Below, piece by piece: positions 44,057 through 56,641 of a stretch of DNA of 64,000 nt (positions within the stretch are counted from its first letter, which is position 1; every line of letters starts with the position of its first letter). Position numbers and translations under genes: made by a program. Origin of the DNA: Camellia lanceoleosa (taxonomy: Eukaryota; Streptophyta; Magnoliopsida; Ericales; Theaceae); assembly GCA_025200525.1 (NCBI GenBank), contig CM045770.1, positions 87,816,084 to 87,880,083 on the forward strand. The letters are read 5' to 3'. The notes under the pieces were generated by a model. The model made no database searches, was not told where the DNA came from, and worked only from the letters and a program-made list of their open reading frames with translations.

Positions 44057-46944
44057 TATCACGCCCCAAAATTTGAACAATTAAATATTAAATTAGGACC
44101 AAATCCCAATCAATATTCTATCATCCAAATCCTAGTGGTGAAACAAAATCTAAACGTTCACGCCTCTAAAGGGTTTAAGTAAATTTTCATCCTCAAAAGA
44201 TTACAAGAGAAAAAAAAAAAAAACTAACAAAACGCCAACCAAACCATCTACCATAATTTCATAACTAACCAATACCTCCAACATTAAAATAACCATAAAT
44301 AGTCAAAATAACTTAAATAATGTAACGTTGGAAAACAACCCACAATGTCAAATTGTTAAAAATATTAAGGTCATAAAAAATAATAAATACATAAACTAAT
44401 ATCAACCTTAAACTCAAGAAAACCAAAAGAAGTCCAAAAGACATGTCCTACGATCATAGTTATTTTTTCTCACCACCATAGTTCTAACTAATCTTGCAAA
44501 GGAAGCTCGGTTGCGCTCAAACAGAACGCATCCGAGTTCTCAAGAGACAAAATGGGTTAGTATACAGGTATACTGGTATGAGTACAAGATTTAAAACTCA
44601 CGTATCCACCAGACACAAACAAGGATACATTTAATTATTGTTACGCGACAAGACAAGTAGTTCTAATCGCACCGAGACGAAGGGGTAGTTTCCCGCGATA
44701 TGGTGGCATTTAGTTTTTTGCCCGTACACAACTAAATATAAATTGAGTATAAAATAAACAAAATAAAAATAAAAATATGGTGGGTCAGCCCTACATAAAA
44801 AAATAGCAAGACCCATCATTCTGCAAGAAAATATATATATATATATAAAGTTAGTAGAATTCAATCATAAGTAACTTGTTGAAAAAATATAAAAATGCAC
44901 CGTTTCATATTTAAATAATTTGAATTAACCAAAACTCAAAGAATAAAAGTTGTACAGAATCAAATTTCCTAAAAGGTATCGCGGATGAATTTAGTAGAAA
45001 TTAAATAGGTTGAGAGAAAAACTTAATAGAAAATCCTAAACGAAATTCGATCGAAAAATCTGGAACTAAAAACGAAAAGAAACTGTTGTAAGATAATTTT
45101 TTCGAAAAAGTTCAAAACATGAAAAGTGTTCAGAATAATTTTTTACTTCATTTTACACGAAAGCAATAAAAATAAGCTTATTTCGTGAGTTAAAACAGAA
45201 TCTGCAATACTAAAATAAATAAAAACTATTGAAACAAAGATCATCCGATTATAAGTTCTAATCAATCTTTCTAGTAAAAAGTTAAAATACAAAAGTTGTC
45301 TAGAATCACGTATACATGCCTTTGCTCAAATTTCATAATTTATCGAGATCGTTTACTATTTTTCAAAATGTACAAATCAATACAATTTACACTATAACAA
45401 TAAACTCATATTTAATTCTTTGTACCTTAACTCCACCACTTCGGTCTCCATTTCCGGCCTACACATATCTCATGTGCCTCCCGTATACCTAACACTGCTT
45501 CGAAGCCAAATTTACACGGGATATCGTCCCGAGTTTGACTCATACTCCCCGGATGGTTAGCATATACGTATGCGCGTAAATCAAAGCACTCGTCTATTCA
45601 TGAGAACGAGGCAACAATATATATATGCAAAACATCTCACTCATGAGAACACACATAACAATGTCAAGCCTAAGGCATTCAAATAAATCTCATAATCCTC
45701 ACTTTTTCTATACACTCTTTCTCACCATCACTCAAATAAAACAACAATTTATGGAGTCATGGTGGAGTATAAGGAATTTATTTATGTGTTCTAAATTTAT
45801 TTTAATTTCATATATCCATGAGTGTAATTACAATTATAAAATAAATACATATAAAAACTCTAAACCTTACATACACATCTAACCAAATAATGAAATCAAT
45901 CCATCATCTACATGCAAATACAAAATCAAACCAATATCAAATAAATAAAAATAAATAAATAAAAACAATGAATCAATCCATCATTTAACCAATATTTATG
46001 GATTCTAAGTTTATTTCAATTTCATATAACAATGAGTGTGATTATAACCATAAAATAAATACATAAAAAACTCCTAAATCTGGTATATACAACTAATCAA
46101 AATAATTAAAATCAATCTATTATTTACATACAAATATAAAATCCAACCAACATCAAATAAATAAAAATAACAAATTAAACATAAATCAAGAGAAGTGAAT
46201 TTTGTACTTTCCATATTTTTTTTGAAGCTCAAAAAATTATTTAAAAACTAATAAAGCCACCAAAACAAAACCCTAACTATTTTTTTCTTTTCACTTCTCT
46301 CTTTTTTCTTTCTTCCGCAGTCTCTCTTCCTCACCTCCCTTGCGGCTGTTGTGCTGCTCCTCACTCTCCCTCTCTTTTGTTTTAGTGAGCCCTAAGGCCC
46401 TGTTTGGTAGAGCTGTGGGAAAGTGCTTATAGCTTATGCCTAAACAGCTTACAGCTTATAGCTTATAACTTTCAGCTTAAGCTGATTTTCAGTTTATTCT
46501 TAAAGTATCTCCTGTCCCACTCAAAGAATAAGCTTATTTCTGACTTCCACAAAGCTATAAGTTATAAGCTATATGCTAAACCAAACACATCAAAATAGCG
46601 TAAATTAAGCTGAAAGCTGAAATAAGCTGTAAATAATTTCTGCCAAACAAGCACTAAGCCTTGTACCCTAATTGACTTATTATAATATTATATAAATACA
46701 CATAAATATAACATATATAAATATAAATATAAGATCAATATGTATAACACCTTTTATGTATATAAAAAAATATCAATATAAATAAATATTCAAATTAATT
46801 ATATATATAATTAAATCACACATTAAATCAATTAAATATCACATTAAATTCTCATGATCCACACAATTAATAAAACCAGAAATAAAATAAAATAATAATA
46901 ATTATAATAATAATAAATGACTTAAAAAAATTATAATCGCTACA
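44057..46944 (-). mobile_element. LTR Y: inverted solo LTR nested in LTR X of the same family
   Basis: On the + strand it begins TATCACGCCCCAAAATTTG and ends ATAATCGCTACA. On the - strand it therefore starts TGTAGCGATT and ends GGCGTGATA, a one-base change from the expected GTGACA. GAGAC (44052-44056) and GAGAG (46945-46949) look like a 5-bp duplication with one mismatch. It aligns in reverse with all four pieces of X and lacks the CACTA and copia insertions. It carries a MITE at 46396-46654. No coding region is present. Confidence 0.85.
46396..46654. mobile_element. PIF/Harbinger-like (Tourist-type) MITE
   Basis: The 259-bp unit begins GGCCCTGTTTGGTAG and ends CTGCCAAACAAGCAC. It is flanked by TAA on both sides (46393-46395 and 46655-46657). 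The interior repeats AGCTTATAGCTTATA-like words in both orientations. Confidence 0.8.
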
Positions 46945-48112
46945 GAGAGTTACTAATTTTTTTTATACAAGACTGACCCAACATATTTATTTTTTATTTT
47001 TTATTTTTGTTATCCTGAATTTATATTTAGTTTTGTACGAATAAGAAACTAAATGCCACCATATCTCGGGAAACTACCCCATTATCTTAGTGCGGGTGGA
47101 ACTACCTGTCTTGTCTTGTAACAATAATTAAATGTACTTTTGTTTGTGTTTGGTGGACACGTGGGTGTCAAATCTTGTACTCATACCAATATACTTCTAT
47201 ACTGACTCGTTTTGTCTCTTGGCATCTCGGGTGCGTTCTGTTTGAGCACAACCGAGTTTCCTTTGTAGGATTAGTTAGGACTACGGTGGTGACGATAAAT
47301 AATTATGGTTGTAGGACACGTCTCTCAGATTTCTTTTGTTTTCTTGAATTTGGGATTGATATTAGTTTTTTTTTTTTTTTTAGAGCATCCTCATCAAGCT
47401 CTTCAAAATCATTTTTTAGCTAATAAATTTCAAAAAATCAACTCCATCAAACTCGCTTGCAGCTCGTCAAAATTTACAATGGCTACAATAACTCGTTACA
47501 ACAAGCGAGACATTGTTCATCACTACTTGTATGTTACCAGATGTCTGCTCGGAAGTCCGGCCGGTCAACCGGCTAAAGGGAATTTTTTTTTTGACTTTTT
47601 TTAAGGATTGTTTGGCTGGTAATTAACTTATCAATTTAATAAAAAAGAAAGGCTAACAAACACAATAAGAAAATAATATTTAATAAGAATAAGTAAGAAT
47701 AGAGAGTTTGATGCAGTAGGTGCTAAAAGATGACTAGCCAAAATAAAAAAATAGCTTTAATTTGACTAAAAATTTGAAGAGATTAGTGTGGATGCTCTTA
47801 GTATTTTGATGATTTGACATTGTGAGTTATTTTTCAACTTTATGTTATTTAAGTTGTTTTGATTATTTGTTGTTACTTTAATGTTGGAGGTATTAGATAA
47901 TTATGAATTTATGATGGATGGTTTGGTTTTCGTTTTAATAATTTTTTTTTATCCCTTGTAATTTTTTTTTAGTATTAAAATTTACTTAAAACATATTGAG
48001 ACGAAAACATTTAGATTTTGTTTCACCCTCAAGATTTAGAGGATTGAATATTGGTTGGGATTTAATCCTAATTTAATATTTAATTGTCCAAATTTTAGAG
48101 CGTGACACTAAT

Positions 48113-48530
48113 TTTACATAATATGTTTCATATATACAACTACTAATTTATAACAAATTTCACATTTTAAATATTTTTCACACTAATTTTATTTTGATAT
48201 TTAAGTAGAGATTAAAAAATATATACGTATTAATTATAGTAGAGCGGAGTAATTTTGAAAGTAGATTATAAATTTTAAGGTTATTTACACATAAGTCATA
48301 ATTTATGAATTTATACTCCATTAAGTCATAACTAAGAATTTTTAGACCTTCAAGTCCCATTAAATTTTTAATAGTTGGAATTACCTTTCAAACAACGATT
48401 GTTTTATGATTATGTATAAGAGAACATGATGATTTGACATTTTGATTTTCAAAATTATAAAACATCAATTTTCAAATTGAAAAAGCTAAAAAAAAAAATT
48501 TATGTGCCAAAAAAATAAAAATAAATAATC
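48113..48530. other. AT-rich non-coding DNA
   Basis: A short AT-rich stretch lies between the end of LTR X and the next foldback MITE. I see no gene or repeat structure in it. Confidence 0.6.
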
Positions 48531-50229
48531 AGTGTGTTTGATTTCAGTTTTCTAAATATCGTTTTTTAAAAATTGAGTTTTTTGTTTTTCGTATTTTTTT
48601 TAGTGAATATTTTTAAAATTTTAAGTGATTTTTTTACATTTTTAGATGTATCTTATTTAAATATATCTAAATAGTAAAATATTTGTGGAAAAAAATCAAT
48701 AAATATACAAAAATATGAAAAATATATTGAATTTTCATTTTTTTTTGGTATATTTGGTATCAAGTAAATTTTTTAAAGATTTTTTTCTCAAATATTATAC
48801 TTTTTAAGTGTATTTATGTTAGTGTAACAACGCCCGCGGGGGACCTCGCTACAGCTCGAACTCGATTTTATGTTGCGGTTCCAAATCTCGAACCAAAGAG
48901 TCCAAATCCGGCAAATCGTTTTGAAGAAAAACAAATTTTTTGAAAGAAGTGCCAAACATGGACTGCTTTGCCAGATAACAGAGTCGCCACCTAAATATTT
49001 TTTAAATGGGAAATTTAGGAAACCCTAACTCAGTGCCAAAGGCCACGTGTCCGTCATCACCAAAGTTGGCTCGGGAACTTGGGTACGATTGGGGAAGGTC
49101 ACATCGTGAGCACCACTTCGCCGGCCGAAGACCTCCCTCTGCTAACCATGATATTTGTTTTTGAAAACTTTGTGCGTTCTTATTAGATTATTGGCCTAGG
49201 TTACTATGTGATGCTCATGAAACAAGTATAGACTGGGCCGTCTGAATTGGAACGAAACATTTCATGTTTGTTTGTTTGAAAATGATGTGATGGTGCTGCC
49301 CGCAGGCAGGCTAAAATGCGGATTTGCCACCCTCGGGTGGGCTTAGAAAACATGATTTTGCCACAATCTAGTGGGCTTAAAACAAACAATCAATGAATTG
49401 TCCCAATTCAAATAACTCAACCTCCACCCACAGGCATTCAAGGCAGTTATATCACATAAGCATTTAGCCTCATGGCAAGCATGCTATCATGGCAACACTC
49501 ACACGCATGCAATGATGCTAAAGCATAACCACTTACCGAGTACTCCAAGCCAAAACAGAAAGCTTATTAGAAATCATGCATGATCCTAAAATATACAGAA
49601 TGCCTAATGCAACACATGCAAAAATGCAACTATAGCAGGCTCGGCTATTCTAGAGATGGCATATGAAATGCAACGGCTAACATGTATTCAACTTAGAATT
49701 GAAATACAAATGCAGTTTGTATGATGCGCCGAGCCCGATGCATGCAATACAGATGAATGATGCAAACATGCTGTCATGCTGTATGCTAATTGAAATATGC
49801 CCATTGAAATATGCCCTATATCTAACCATTCAAAGCGGGTAAATAAAAGGGAGAAAGAAATGGGGGTTGGAAGACATACATCACACTCACACACCCTTAT
49901 TACATTTATGCCCTCAGAGGGTCGAATAAATAATATCTGAGACGAATAAAAGAATATCTGATCCGAAATATCTGATTCTAATTAATTAACAAATTAATTA
50001 CAAAAGAATTGAGATGGCGTGCAAGCCGAGGCGCCTCGCTTCAGTGGATAGTATATCTTTGGTTGCTTTCGTGGCAGAAATCCTTTGGGATGCCTGATTA
50101 GCCTCATTTTGCGTTTTCCTCGAATTGCGTGCGGATTAGGAAGGCGATAATTCTTCATTTTCTTTAGCGGAGGCGGGGAAAAGGGCATAGCATGTATTTC
50201 ACAAATATATGCATGTCTCGATCCTCGCG

Positions 50230-51660
50230 CCACCAATCACGCATATCGATGCATGATGGCGAGGCGATTACACAACTCAATATTGGGATGAATACACATG
50301 AATGCTCGAAAAAATGGGATGCCTCGAAATCGTGCCCGCGCATAAGCCGAGGCGATCTTTGAAGATGAAAATCGGATAAAACCGCAAAGTGCCTCGAAGT
50401 GCGTGCCTGGTAGCATAAGCCGAAGATGAAACCAAAATGGAGATCGAGATGGCGGAGTGCCTCGAGATCGTGCACGGGCACGCGAGCAAAGCGATGATGT
50501 ACGATGCAAAATCAGATAAAATCGAAGTGCCTCGAAATGCGTGCACACGGACACGCAAACCGAGGCGATGATGTAATGAGAAAAACGGATAAAACCAAAG
50601 TGCCTCGAAAAGCGTGCCCACAGGCGCGCAAACCGAGGCGATGACAAAATCAGATGAAATGTCAGATAAAATCGAAGTGCCTCGAAATGCGTGCCCACAG
50701 GCGCGCAAATCGAGGCGATGATGAAAGATGAAAGTCGGATAAGACCGAAGTGCCTCAGCAGCGTGCCTGGTAGCGCCGAAATCGGCGGCGATGAAAGAAA
50801 AAATCGGATAAGGCAGAAGTGCCTCGAAGCGCGTGCCTGGTGCGCCGTCGGCGACGATGAAAGAATGAAAATCGGATAAGGCAGAAGTGCCTCAAACGCA
50901 TGCCCACGTAGCGCCAAATCGAGGCGGCGATGAAAGAATGAAAATCGGATAAGGCAGAAGTGCCTCGCAGCGTGCCTGGTAGCGCAAATCGGCGACGATG
51001 AAAGAATGAGAATCGGATAAGACGAAGTGCCTCAAAGCAGCGTGCCTGGTAGCGCCGTCGGCGGCGATGAAAGAATGAAAATCGGATAAGGCCAAGTGCT
51101 TGAAGCAGCGTGCCTGGCGCGCCGTCGGCGATGATGAAAGAATGAAAATCGGATAAGGCCGAAGTGCCTCGGCAGCGTGCCTGGTAGCGCGCAAATTGAA
51201 GCGACGATGAAAGAATGAAAATCGGATAAGCGAAGTGCCTCGAAGCAGCGTGCCTGGTAGCGCAAATCGAGGCGACGATGAAAGAATGAAAATCGGATAA
51301 AACCGAAGTGCCTCGAAACGCGTGCCCACAGGCGCGCAAATCGAGGCGATGATGAAATGCAATGAAATGGCATACGGAATGCAATGATGGACTTACACCA
51401 ACATGGGAGAGCCTCAGCTCACTCACATAGGAGGCCGTCGGATAAAAACGAAGTGCCTCGAAATGCGTGCACACGGGCACGCAAACCGAGGCAATGCAAA
51501 AAATGATACAAATGGCATACGAAAATGCAACGATGGGCTTACACCAACATGGGAGAGCCTCAGCTCGCTCACATAGGAGGCCGTCGGATAAAAACGAAGT
51601 GCCTCGAAATCGATACAGCACGCATAACCGAAACAATGCAAAATGATCTGAATGGCAGGG
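50230..51660. repeat. Tandem array, about 70-bp units, within the long LTR
   Basis: GAAGTGCCTCGAAATGCGTG-type starts recur near 50525, 50597, 50672, 50747, 50817, 50885, 50958, 51024, 51093, 51161, 51233 and 51306 (period 66-75 bp). Two longer, 146-bp steps follow, to 51450 and 51596, containing GCTTACACCAACATGGGAGA. Units include GCCCACAGGCGCGCAAATCG or GCCTGGTAGCGC and GATGAAAGAATGAAAATCGG. Confidence 0.92.
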
Positions 51661-52079
51661 AAATGATATGCAAGCATGGTAATGGAATTTCAGCACCTAA
51701 ATAAAGGGAAAACAGCCCCGAAACAAATCAAACGACACCAAGCATGCATTCATCCGGAAAGTACGAAATTAAGCCCCGAAATGGCCTATAGCCATGCTAT
51801 GCATGCAAAATATGATCATGGCAGCAAGAACAGTAGCAAGGAAGTCCCAAATATGGAATTTTTTCAGTAATAAACATGGCCAAAATGCAAGCATAGATAT
51901 GGCAACAAAAGCTCGCAAGAATACGGTAAAAGAGAGGATTTTCAAAGCAAGTAGTATATAGAAAATTCAAATAGAAAAATTTTCTTCTACAACATGAAAG
52001 AGGGCCCAAAAATAAGCATATATGCAGAAGATGGCAGCCTCTAAATCATAAGACAAATATGCTAGAAATAGAAGGCAAA

Positions 52080-52540
52080 AATGAAGCCACAAGAGGGTAT
52101 AACCTAAGACATGCAATCTATACACCAAATGACCAAACCTTCTTCATGAAACATGTAAAGGGGGTCAAAATAAGACTAAAAACAGTAGGGGTCGAAGTCC
52201 TAAAACCAAACACAAATAGGTCAAAAATTGCATGCAAAAAGTGGCACACTTGATGAAATTTGAAGGAGGTGATAGATACAAAGGCCAAATGAAGTTGACC
52301 CTATCTACAATGTTGTAGAGGGGCTCATTTTAAGCACAAAATCAGTATGGGTCGGACCCCCAAAAACCAACACAAATAGGTCAATTTTATCATGAAAAAA
52401 TGTTACCAACTTGAGGAATATTGAAGGAACTAGTGTATACAAACACCAAATGAGGTTGGGCCCTTCTACAAAGTTGTAGAGGGGCTCATTTTAAGCACAA
52501 AATCAGTATGGGTCGGAGCCCCAATCCTCAACCAATTAAA
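52080..52540. repeat. About 162-bp tandem repeat in the long LTR
   Basis: Two and a half units share TTGTAGAGGGGCTCATTTTA and AGCACAAAATCAGTATGGGTCGG. The phrase AGTATGGGTCGG recurs near 52345 and 52506, and a more diverged earlier copy (AACAGTAGGGGTCGAAGTCC) lies near 52180. Confidence 0.75.
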
Positions 52541-53089
52541 GGATAGAAAAGGATCAAGAAAATGCCCTAAGAGTTGGTTTTGAATACTTACCCTTGAAGA
52601 CTTGTCTTTCTTTGCTTCTTGGCTTGGATTTGTGGCTTATCAACCTCTGAAATCCACTTCCTTGCTGCTGGAATCGAAGTTGGAATGGTGAGGCTTAGGG
52701 TTGATGAAGGAATCAAGCAAGAACTTGAAGCTTTTTTGGAGTTTTTAGCTATGAAGATGGAGGTTTTTGCCTTGGTGTTCTTGAAGAGATTTTTTCCAAC
52801 CTTGAAGAAGGAGGGGGAGGGGCCTTCAAATAGGCAAGAAAATGGGGTGTAAAAGGGGAGGGAAAGCATCCAATCTTTCCCTCCTGAAATGTCCCTCGGA
52901 TGAGGGAGACACTTTGAAGCAGTGGAGCAGTGTCTGGCAATTTGGCCAGCAGTGGTTTTGCTCAAGGTGGCCACCACCCACCATGGCGGCCACCACCTCC
53001 ATGGCCGGCCGACCACCTCAAAAACCAACTTCAAAATTTCTGCCGACCACCAAACACAAGTGTCCTCCCATGTGTGTAGAATAAGGCCC

Positions 53090-53330
53090 AGTGGTCGGAA
53101 TTTGGCAATGAACCAGAGCCACAACATAGAGCTTGAAGGAGAGGCCCAAAATGAAAGGCACAATTCGGCCGACCACCATACCAAAGTGCCCTCCTAGATG
53201 TGTGCAACAAGGTTCCAAGAGGAAATTGGCAACACCGGCGAGTCACAACATAGAGCTTGAAGGAGAGGCCCAAAATGAAACTCACGGTTCGGCCGACCAA
53301 GAGTTGGTAGGTCCTCCTGTGTCCCTCATC
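53090..53330. repeat. About 128-bp direct duplication in the long LTR
   Basis: CACAACATAGAGCTTGAAGG followed by AGAGGCCCAAAATGAAA occurs at about 53121 and 53247. The first copy is followed by CGGCCGACCACC and the second by CGGCCGACCAAG. Confidence 0.75.
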
Positions 53331-53399
53331 ACGGATATGTAACTTTGGTTGGAAGAAAATACCCCCAAGGTGTTCAACATTGGCGGAAGTGAGCAAAGC

Positions 53400-54010
53400 G
53401 GGCTCGGAGGAGCGAAACCGTTATGTGGGATAATTGCTGGCCTCCACCCCGTGATCTTCGATGTTGAAACAGAGGTACCGCCAAGTTTGAACAAAAACTA
53501 ATGAGAAATGAGCGTCGGGCCAAAACCGAGCAAATCGGGATCCGAAAATGAAATTTGCCTGGGAAGTGGTGTTCGGCAGCGAAGTGGGTATCTGCGACCC
53601 CAGTGTCCTCTGGAATGACAAAACAGAGGTACCTGCCAAAAACCGGAGAAGATGGATGCGAAATGAATGCTCGGGACCAAAACCGCTCGGTTTGGGGTCT
53701 CAAAAACCGGCTATGAGCACCGAAAGTGGCATACGGCCACGAAGTGGGCATCGGGGGCCCCAGGGTTCCTCGAAATATTAAAACAGAGGTTCCTGCCAGA
53801 AACCGAAGAAAGCGGATGTGAAATGAATGCTCGGGGCCCAAATCACGCAGTTCGGGGTCCCGAAAATGGGTCGCCGGGCACCGGAAGTGGTGTTCGGCTG
53901 CGAAGTGGGCATCAGGGGCCCCAGTGTTCCTCGGAACACTAAAACAGAGGTCTCCGCCAAAAACCGGAGAAGTCGGAGATGGTTGGGCGGTCCCGAGGCA
54001 CACAAACTTA
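53400..54010. repeat. About 160-bp tandem repeat in the long LTR
   Basis: ACAGAGGT with a following CCNGCCAAAAACCGGAGAAG-like block starts at 53470, 53623, 53783 and 53944 (steps 153, 160 and 161). Units include GCGAAATGAATGCTCGGG and GCCACGAAGTGGGCATC. Open frames here on both strands are repeat by-products. Confidence 0.85.
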
Positions 54011-54427
54011 ACGGCCCCAAAACCGGAACCGGGCCCGAACGGCAAAATGGCCCTCTGCCACGAAAAGTAGCTCACGGCCACGGAGATAGTCTACAAGACC
54101 ACCCTTCCTCGAAAGAAAACAGAGAAAAACGAGTCTGGTTCGCAAACCGAGACAAGGTAGAGAAGAGGGTTCGGAAGTCCGGAGGCAGGGCGCGCGGCCA
54201 CGACTCTGAGACTTCGGAACGAGCACAGTATGCAACATCACCGAGTGCTCAATCAGCGACGTCTGAGTCTTAAGGTCGGTCAAAAATGGGGTGTCTACAG
54301 TTAGGTGTGTCTAAAAATTAAAAAAGTTGCTTAAAATTTAAAAAAAAAATTAAGTGAAAATAAAAAAATATGGAAACAAAGTGATTTTACTGAAAGGTAA
54401 ATTTTGAAAATTGAAAACAAACATAGT

Positions 54428-55149
54428 AAATGTTTTTTTTTTTGAAAAAATTAAAAAACTAAATTATTTTTTTTTGTGCAAAACTGAAAATTTTGTGTCT
54501 ATAAAGAAGCATATTTATGGAACATTGATATGCAAAATTGAAAAAAAAAAATTAAAAATAAAAAAACTGATAATATTCTCAGTTTTAAAATTAAAAAAAA
54601 TTGATAATATTTTCAATTTTATTAGATAGTTAAATCAAATGAACAGATAGATGGGCAAAAACATTTAATCTCATACTCTGTTTTTTTTTTTAACGAATTA
54701 GTGAAGCAATTATTTAGAATATTAGTATACAAAATTAATAATGTTTTTAGTTTTAAAAATTAAAAAAATTGATAATATCAGTTTTACTAAGTAGGACTTA
54801 TTGATTTAAAATTTTTTAGATAAAACCTGAACTATCATAACATTTGCAAATAAATTTTTTAGATGATTAACCCTCAATTTTAAAGTTTAATTAAGTGGAT
54901 AGAAGATTTGTCTGATTTTAATGGATTAGAAGATATTTTACATCAAAAAAAATATTATATGTCTTAAAATTTTTTATAAATAAATGACTAAATATCTCGT
55001 ATAAATATAACCCTACAGTTTTAGGAACTCCATACCTATTTAATCACTTATTTAATCACTTATTTAGTATAAAATTTGATAAATTACACTTTGCACCCCC
55101 CTCCCCCCAACGTTAGTTTCTCTCACTCTCTCTTCAAAATCAATCAATC
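54428..55149. other. AT-rich non-coding DNA
   Basis: A/T-rich sequence with long A and T runs and no recognisable gene. A C-rich run, CACCCCCCTCCCCCCAACG, lies near 55096-55114. Confidence 0.6.
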
Positions 55150-56626
55150 TGTACGGGGGCGAAATATCCTCTGCTTTCCGTACTTTTTGTACTCCAAGCT
55201 TCTCTTGGCGTCACCAGCAACACGTAAGCGGTGAGTTGCTGGCGGTGGTGTCTTGGGATAGTCCTCCGACGATCAAGTCAGTCCACTTGAGGAAGAAGAA
55301 GACTGTTAGAGAGAGAGTATTCTCTTTGGGGAAAAAGTTGCGTACCTCTAACGTTCACCTTCCTCCTTATTTCTAGGTCGCCACGCCTCAAGATCGTCTT
55401 GTACTACCTCTCTTGTCTTTCCTCGACAGTGGCGATCGGCCCTCACCACCTTACGCGTGTAAAGGTTTTGTCCTCCAGCCAGTACATGCAGAACTGCCCA
55501 ACGGTATTGGTGCGTGCGTGGAGCAGATTTCCTCCTCCTCACGCCATTGGCCCAGGTGGCACACATAACCGGAGTACCACGACCGGCCTATCCCTTGTGG
55601 AGAATTGCCACCACAAGCATAAAACCGAGCTACGCATCGCCGACCTATCCCTCGGCCAAGGAGCACACATCAGACCCTCATGGCCGAGGTAATCTTGACC
55701 GATCAATTCCAGCTAACCGGCCGCGAGCCAAGCTGGCCTCACCCCGTGCTATCTTCGATCTCGGCTATATGAAGCCGTCTATCTTGGCTGGCCAGTTAGA
55801 GGATTGCTGGCCTCGCCGCAGCCTCAGTCTAGCCCGGATTATCCTTCAGCTCGATTACCATCGCTACTCCGAGCTCCGCCCAACACGTGCAAGTCGCAGC
55901 TCGGCTAGGCCAGTTCGTGCGGGAGCGGTCAACGTCTCCGACCGTGCACGTCAGGCTGCAGGCCGCAGCAATAGAGAAGTTAGCTCGGCGCCGTGCGGTC
56001 CGTCACGTCTGACGTTATCTTAGCTCGGCCGTACTGTCCGGTGCAAATCTCCCCTCTCAATTGCCCCTTAATCCCATCCGAGCTATCGTGATTGGGGTTA
56101 CCACCGTGACCGAGCCACAATTGAATTGCGCCATTACCAAGCCGAGCATGATTGGGGAAATATTTGTCGCCGAGCTATCCCATTTGGCCGGCCATCTCCT
56201 TGGTGATTTTGTCAAGGGTCAAATACTAACGACGCGTTCGATGCCACGTGGCTTCACGCCATTGGGTCGTCACCACTGCTTTTGCACGTGCGAAATTCAA
56301 ACGCTACCGTTTGGTTTCCCTTTTTATGCACCAGTGAAGGGTCATTTTGCCCATTCACTATTCATTTTTGCTTCCAAACAAACCCTAAACCTCCCAACTC
56401 TTCGAGCCTCCAAGATCATTGCCATCACTGTCCCTATGCTTCTTCTTCCGTTTCAGTTCCTTTCGAAGGCTGCAATCGAGCTCTCGAAGTTGCATCCTCC
56501 TTCGCGTCTGCCACTGGTAAGCTCCATTGCCCTTCCTTACTTCCTCTGTTTATGTTCTTCATGCTTTTCATTCTGTACTCTACGAGTTCTTCGCGTTTCT
56601 TGCTTGGGGACGTTGGAACCACATCA
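55150..56626 (-). repeat. Probable 3' LTR of the Tat-like element
   Basis: On the - strand the LTR would start TGATGTGGTTCC just after the polypurine tract and end CGCCCCCGTACA near 55150, about 1.48 kb. It is rich in GCTCGG/CCGAGC words and has no supported gene. Open frames on both strands in this span lack family similarity. The left end is uncertain because no partner LTR or TSD is in view. Confidence 0.5.
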
Positions 56627-56641
56627 GTCCCCCTCCCCTTT
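56627..56641 (-). other. Polypurine tract of the Tat-like element
   Basis: On the - strand TAAAGGGGAGGGGGAC directly precedes the LTR start TGATGTGG. Confidence 0.65.

Larger units (their letters stand above)
23684..48107 (+). mobile_element. Solo LTR X (about 2.9 kb), split into four pieces by insertions
   Basis: The LTR begins TGTAGTGACCCTAATTTTTC at 23684 and ends GCGTGACA at 48107, with a perfect 5-bp duplication CTAAT (23679-23683 and 48108-48112). Its pieces are 23684-24099, 34208-34895, 43390-44056 and 46945-48107. They are separated by a CACTA element, a copia element and an inverted LTR (Y) of the same family. Y can be followed continuously against all four pieces, which confirms that they belong together. 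Contents include an (ATT)n run near 23710, a (GA)n run at 23922-23959 and no coding sequence. The internal lineage is not assigned. Confidence 0.9.
48823..54299 (+). mobile_element. 5.5-kb solo-LTR-like unit with internal tandem arrays
   Basis: The unit begins TGTAACAACGCCCGCGG, ends GGGGTGTCTACA and is flanked by the perfect 5-bp duplication GTTAG (48818-48822 and 54300-54304). There is no second internal LTR and no gag or pol, so a very long solo LTR is the simplest reading. Ogre/Tat elements are known for LTRs of this size, and the GGTGTCTACA end is common among them. Composition is much higher in GC than the neighbours. All long open frames within it (for example on the - strand at 50.2-51.7 kb) come from tandem repeats. 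Confidence 0.8.
48531..54427. mobile_element. Foldback MITE split by a 5.5-kb insertion
   Basis: The left part (48531-48822, AGTGTGTTTGATTTCAGTTTT) and the right part (54305-54427, ending AAAATTGAAAACAAACATAGT) are inverted matches and resemble the family at 18.3-19.9 kb. The right part starts exactly where the LTR-like unit and its TSD end. Outer boundaries are approximate. Confidence 0.6.

Noticed and set aside
50230..51700. Open frames of 313, 226 and 156 codons on the - strand
   Set aside because: They follow the 70-bp tandem units of the long LTR, and the same peptide recurs with each unit. They are not genes.
53370..54280. Open frames of 235 and 148 codons on both strands
   Set aside because: They are by-products of the 160-bp tandem repeat; no recognised family.
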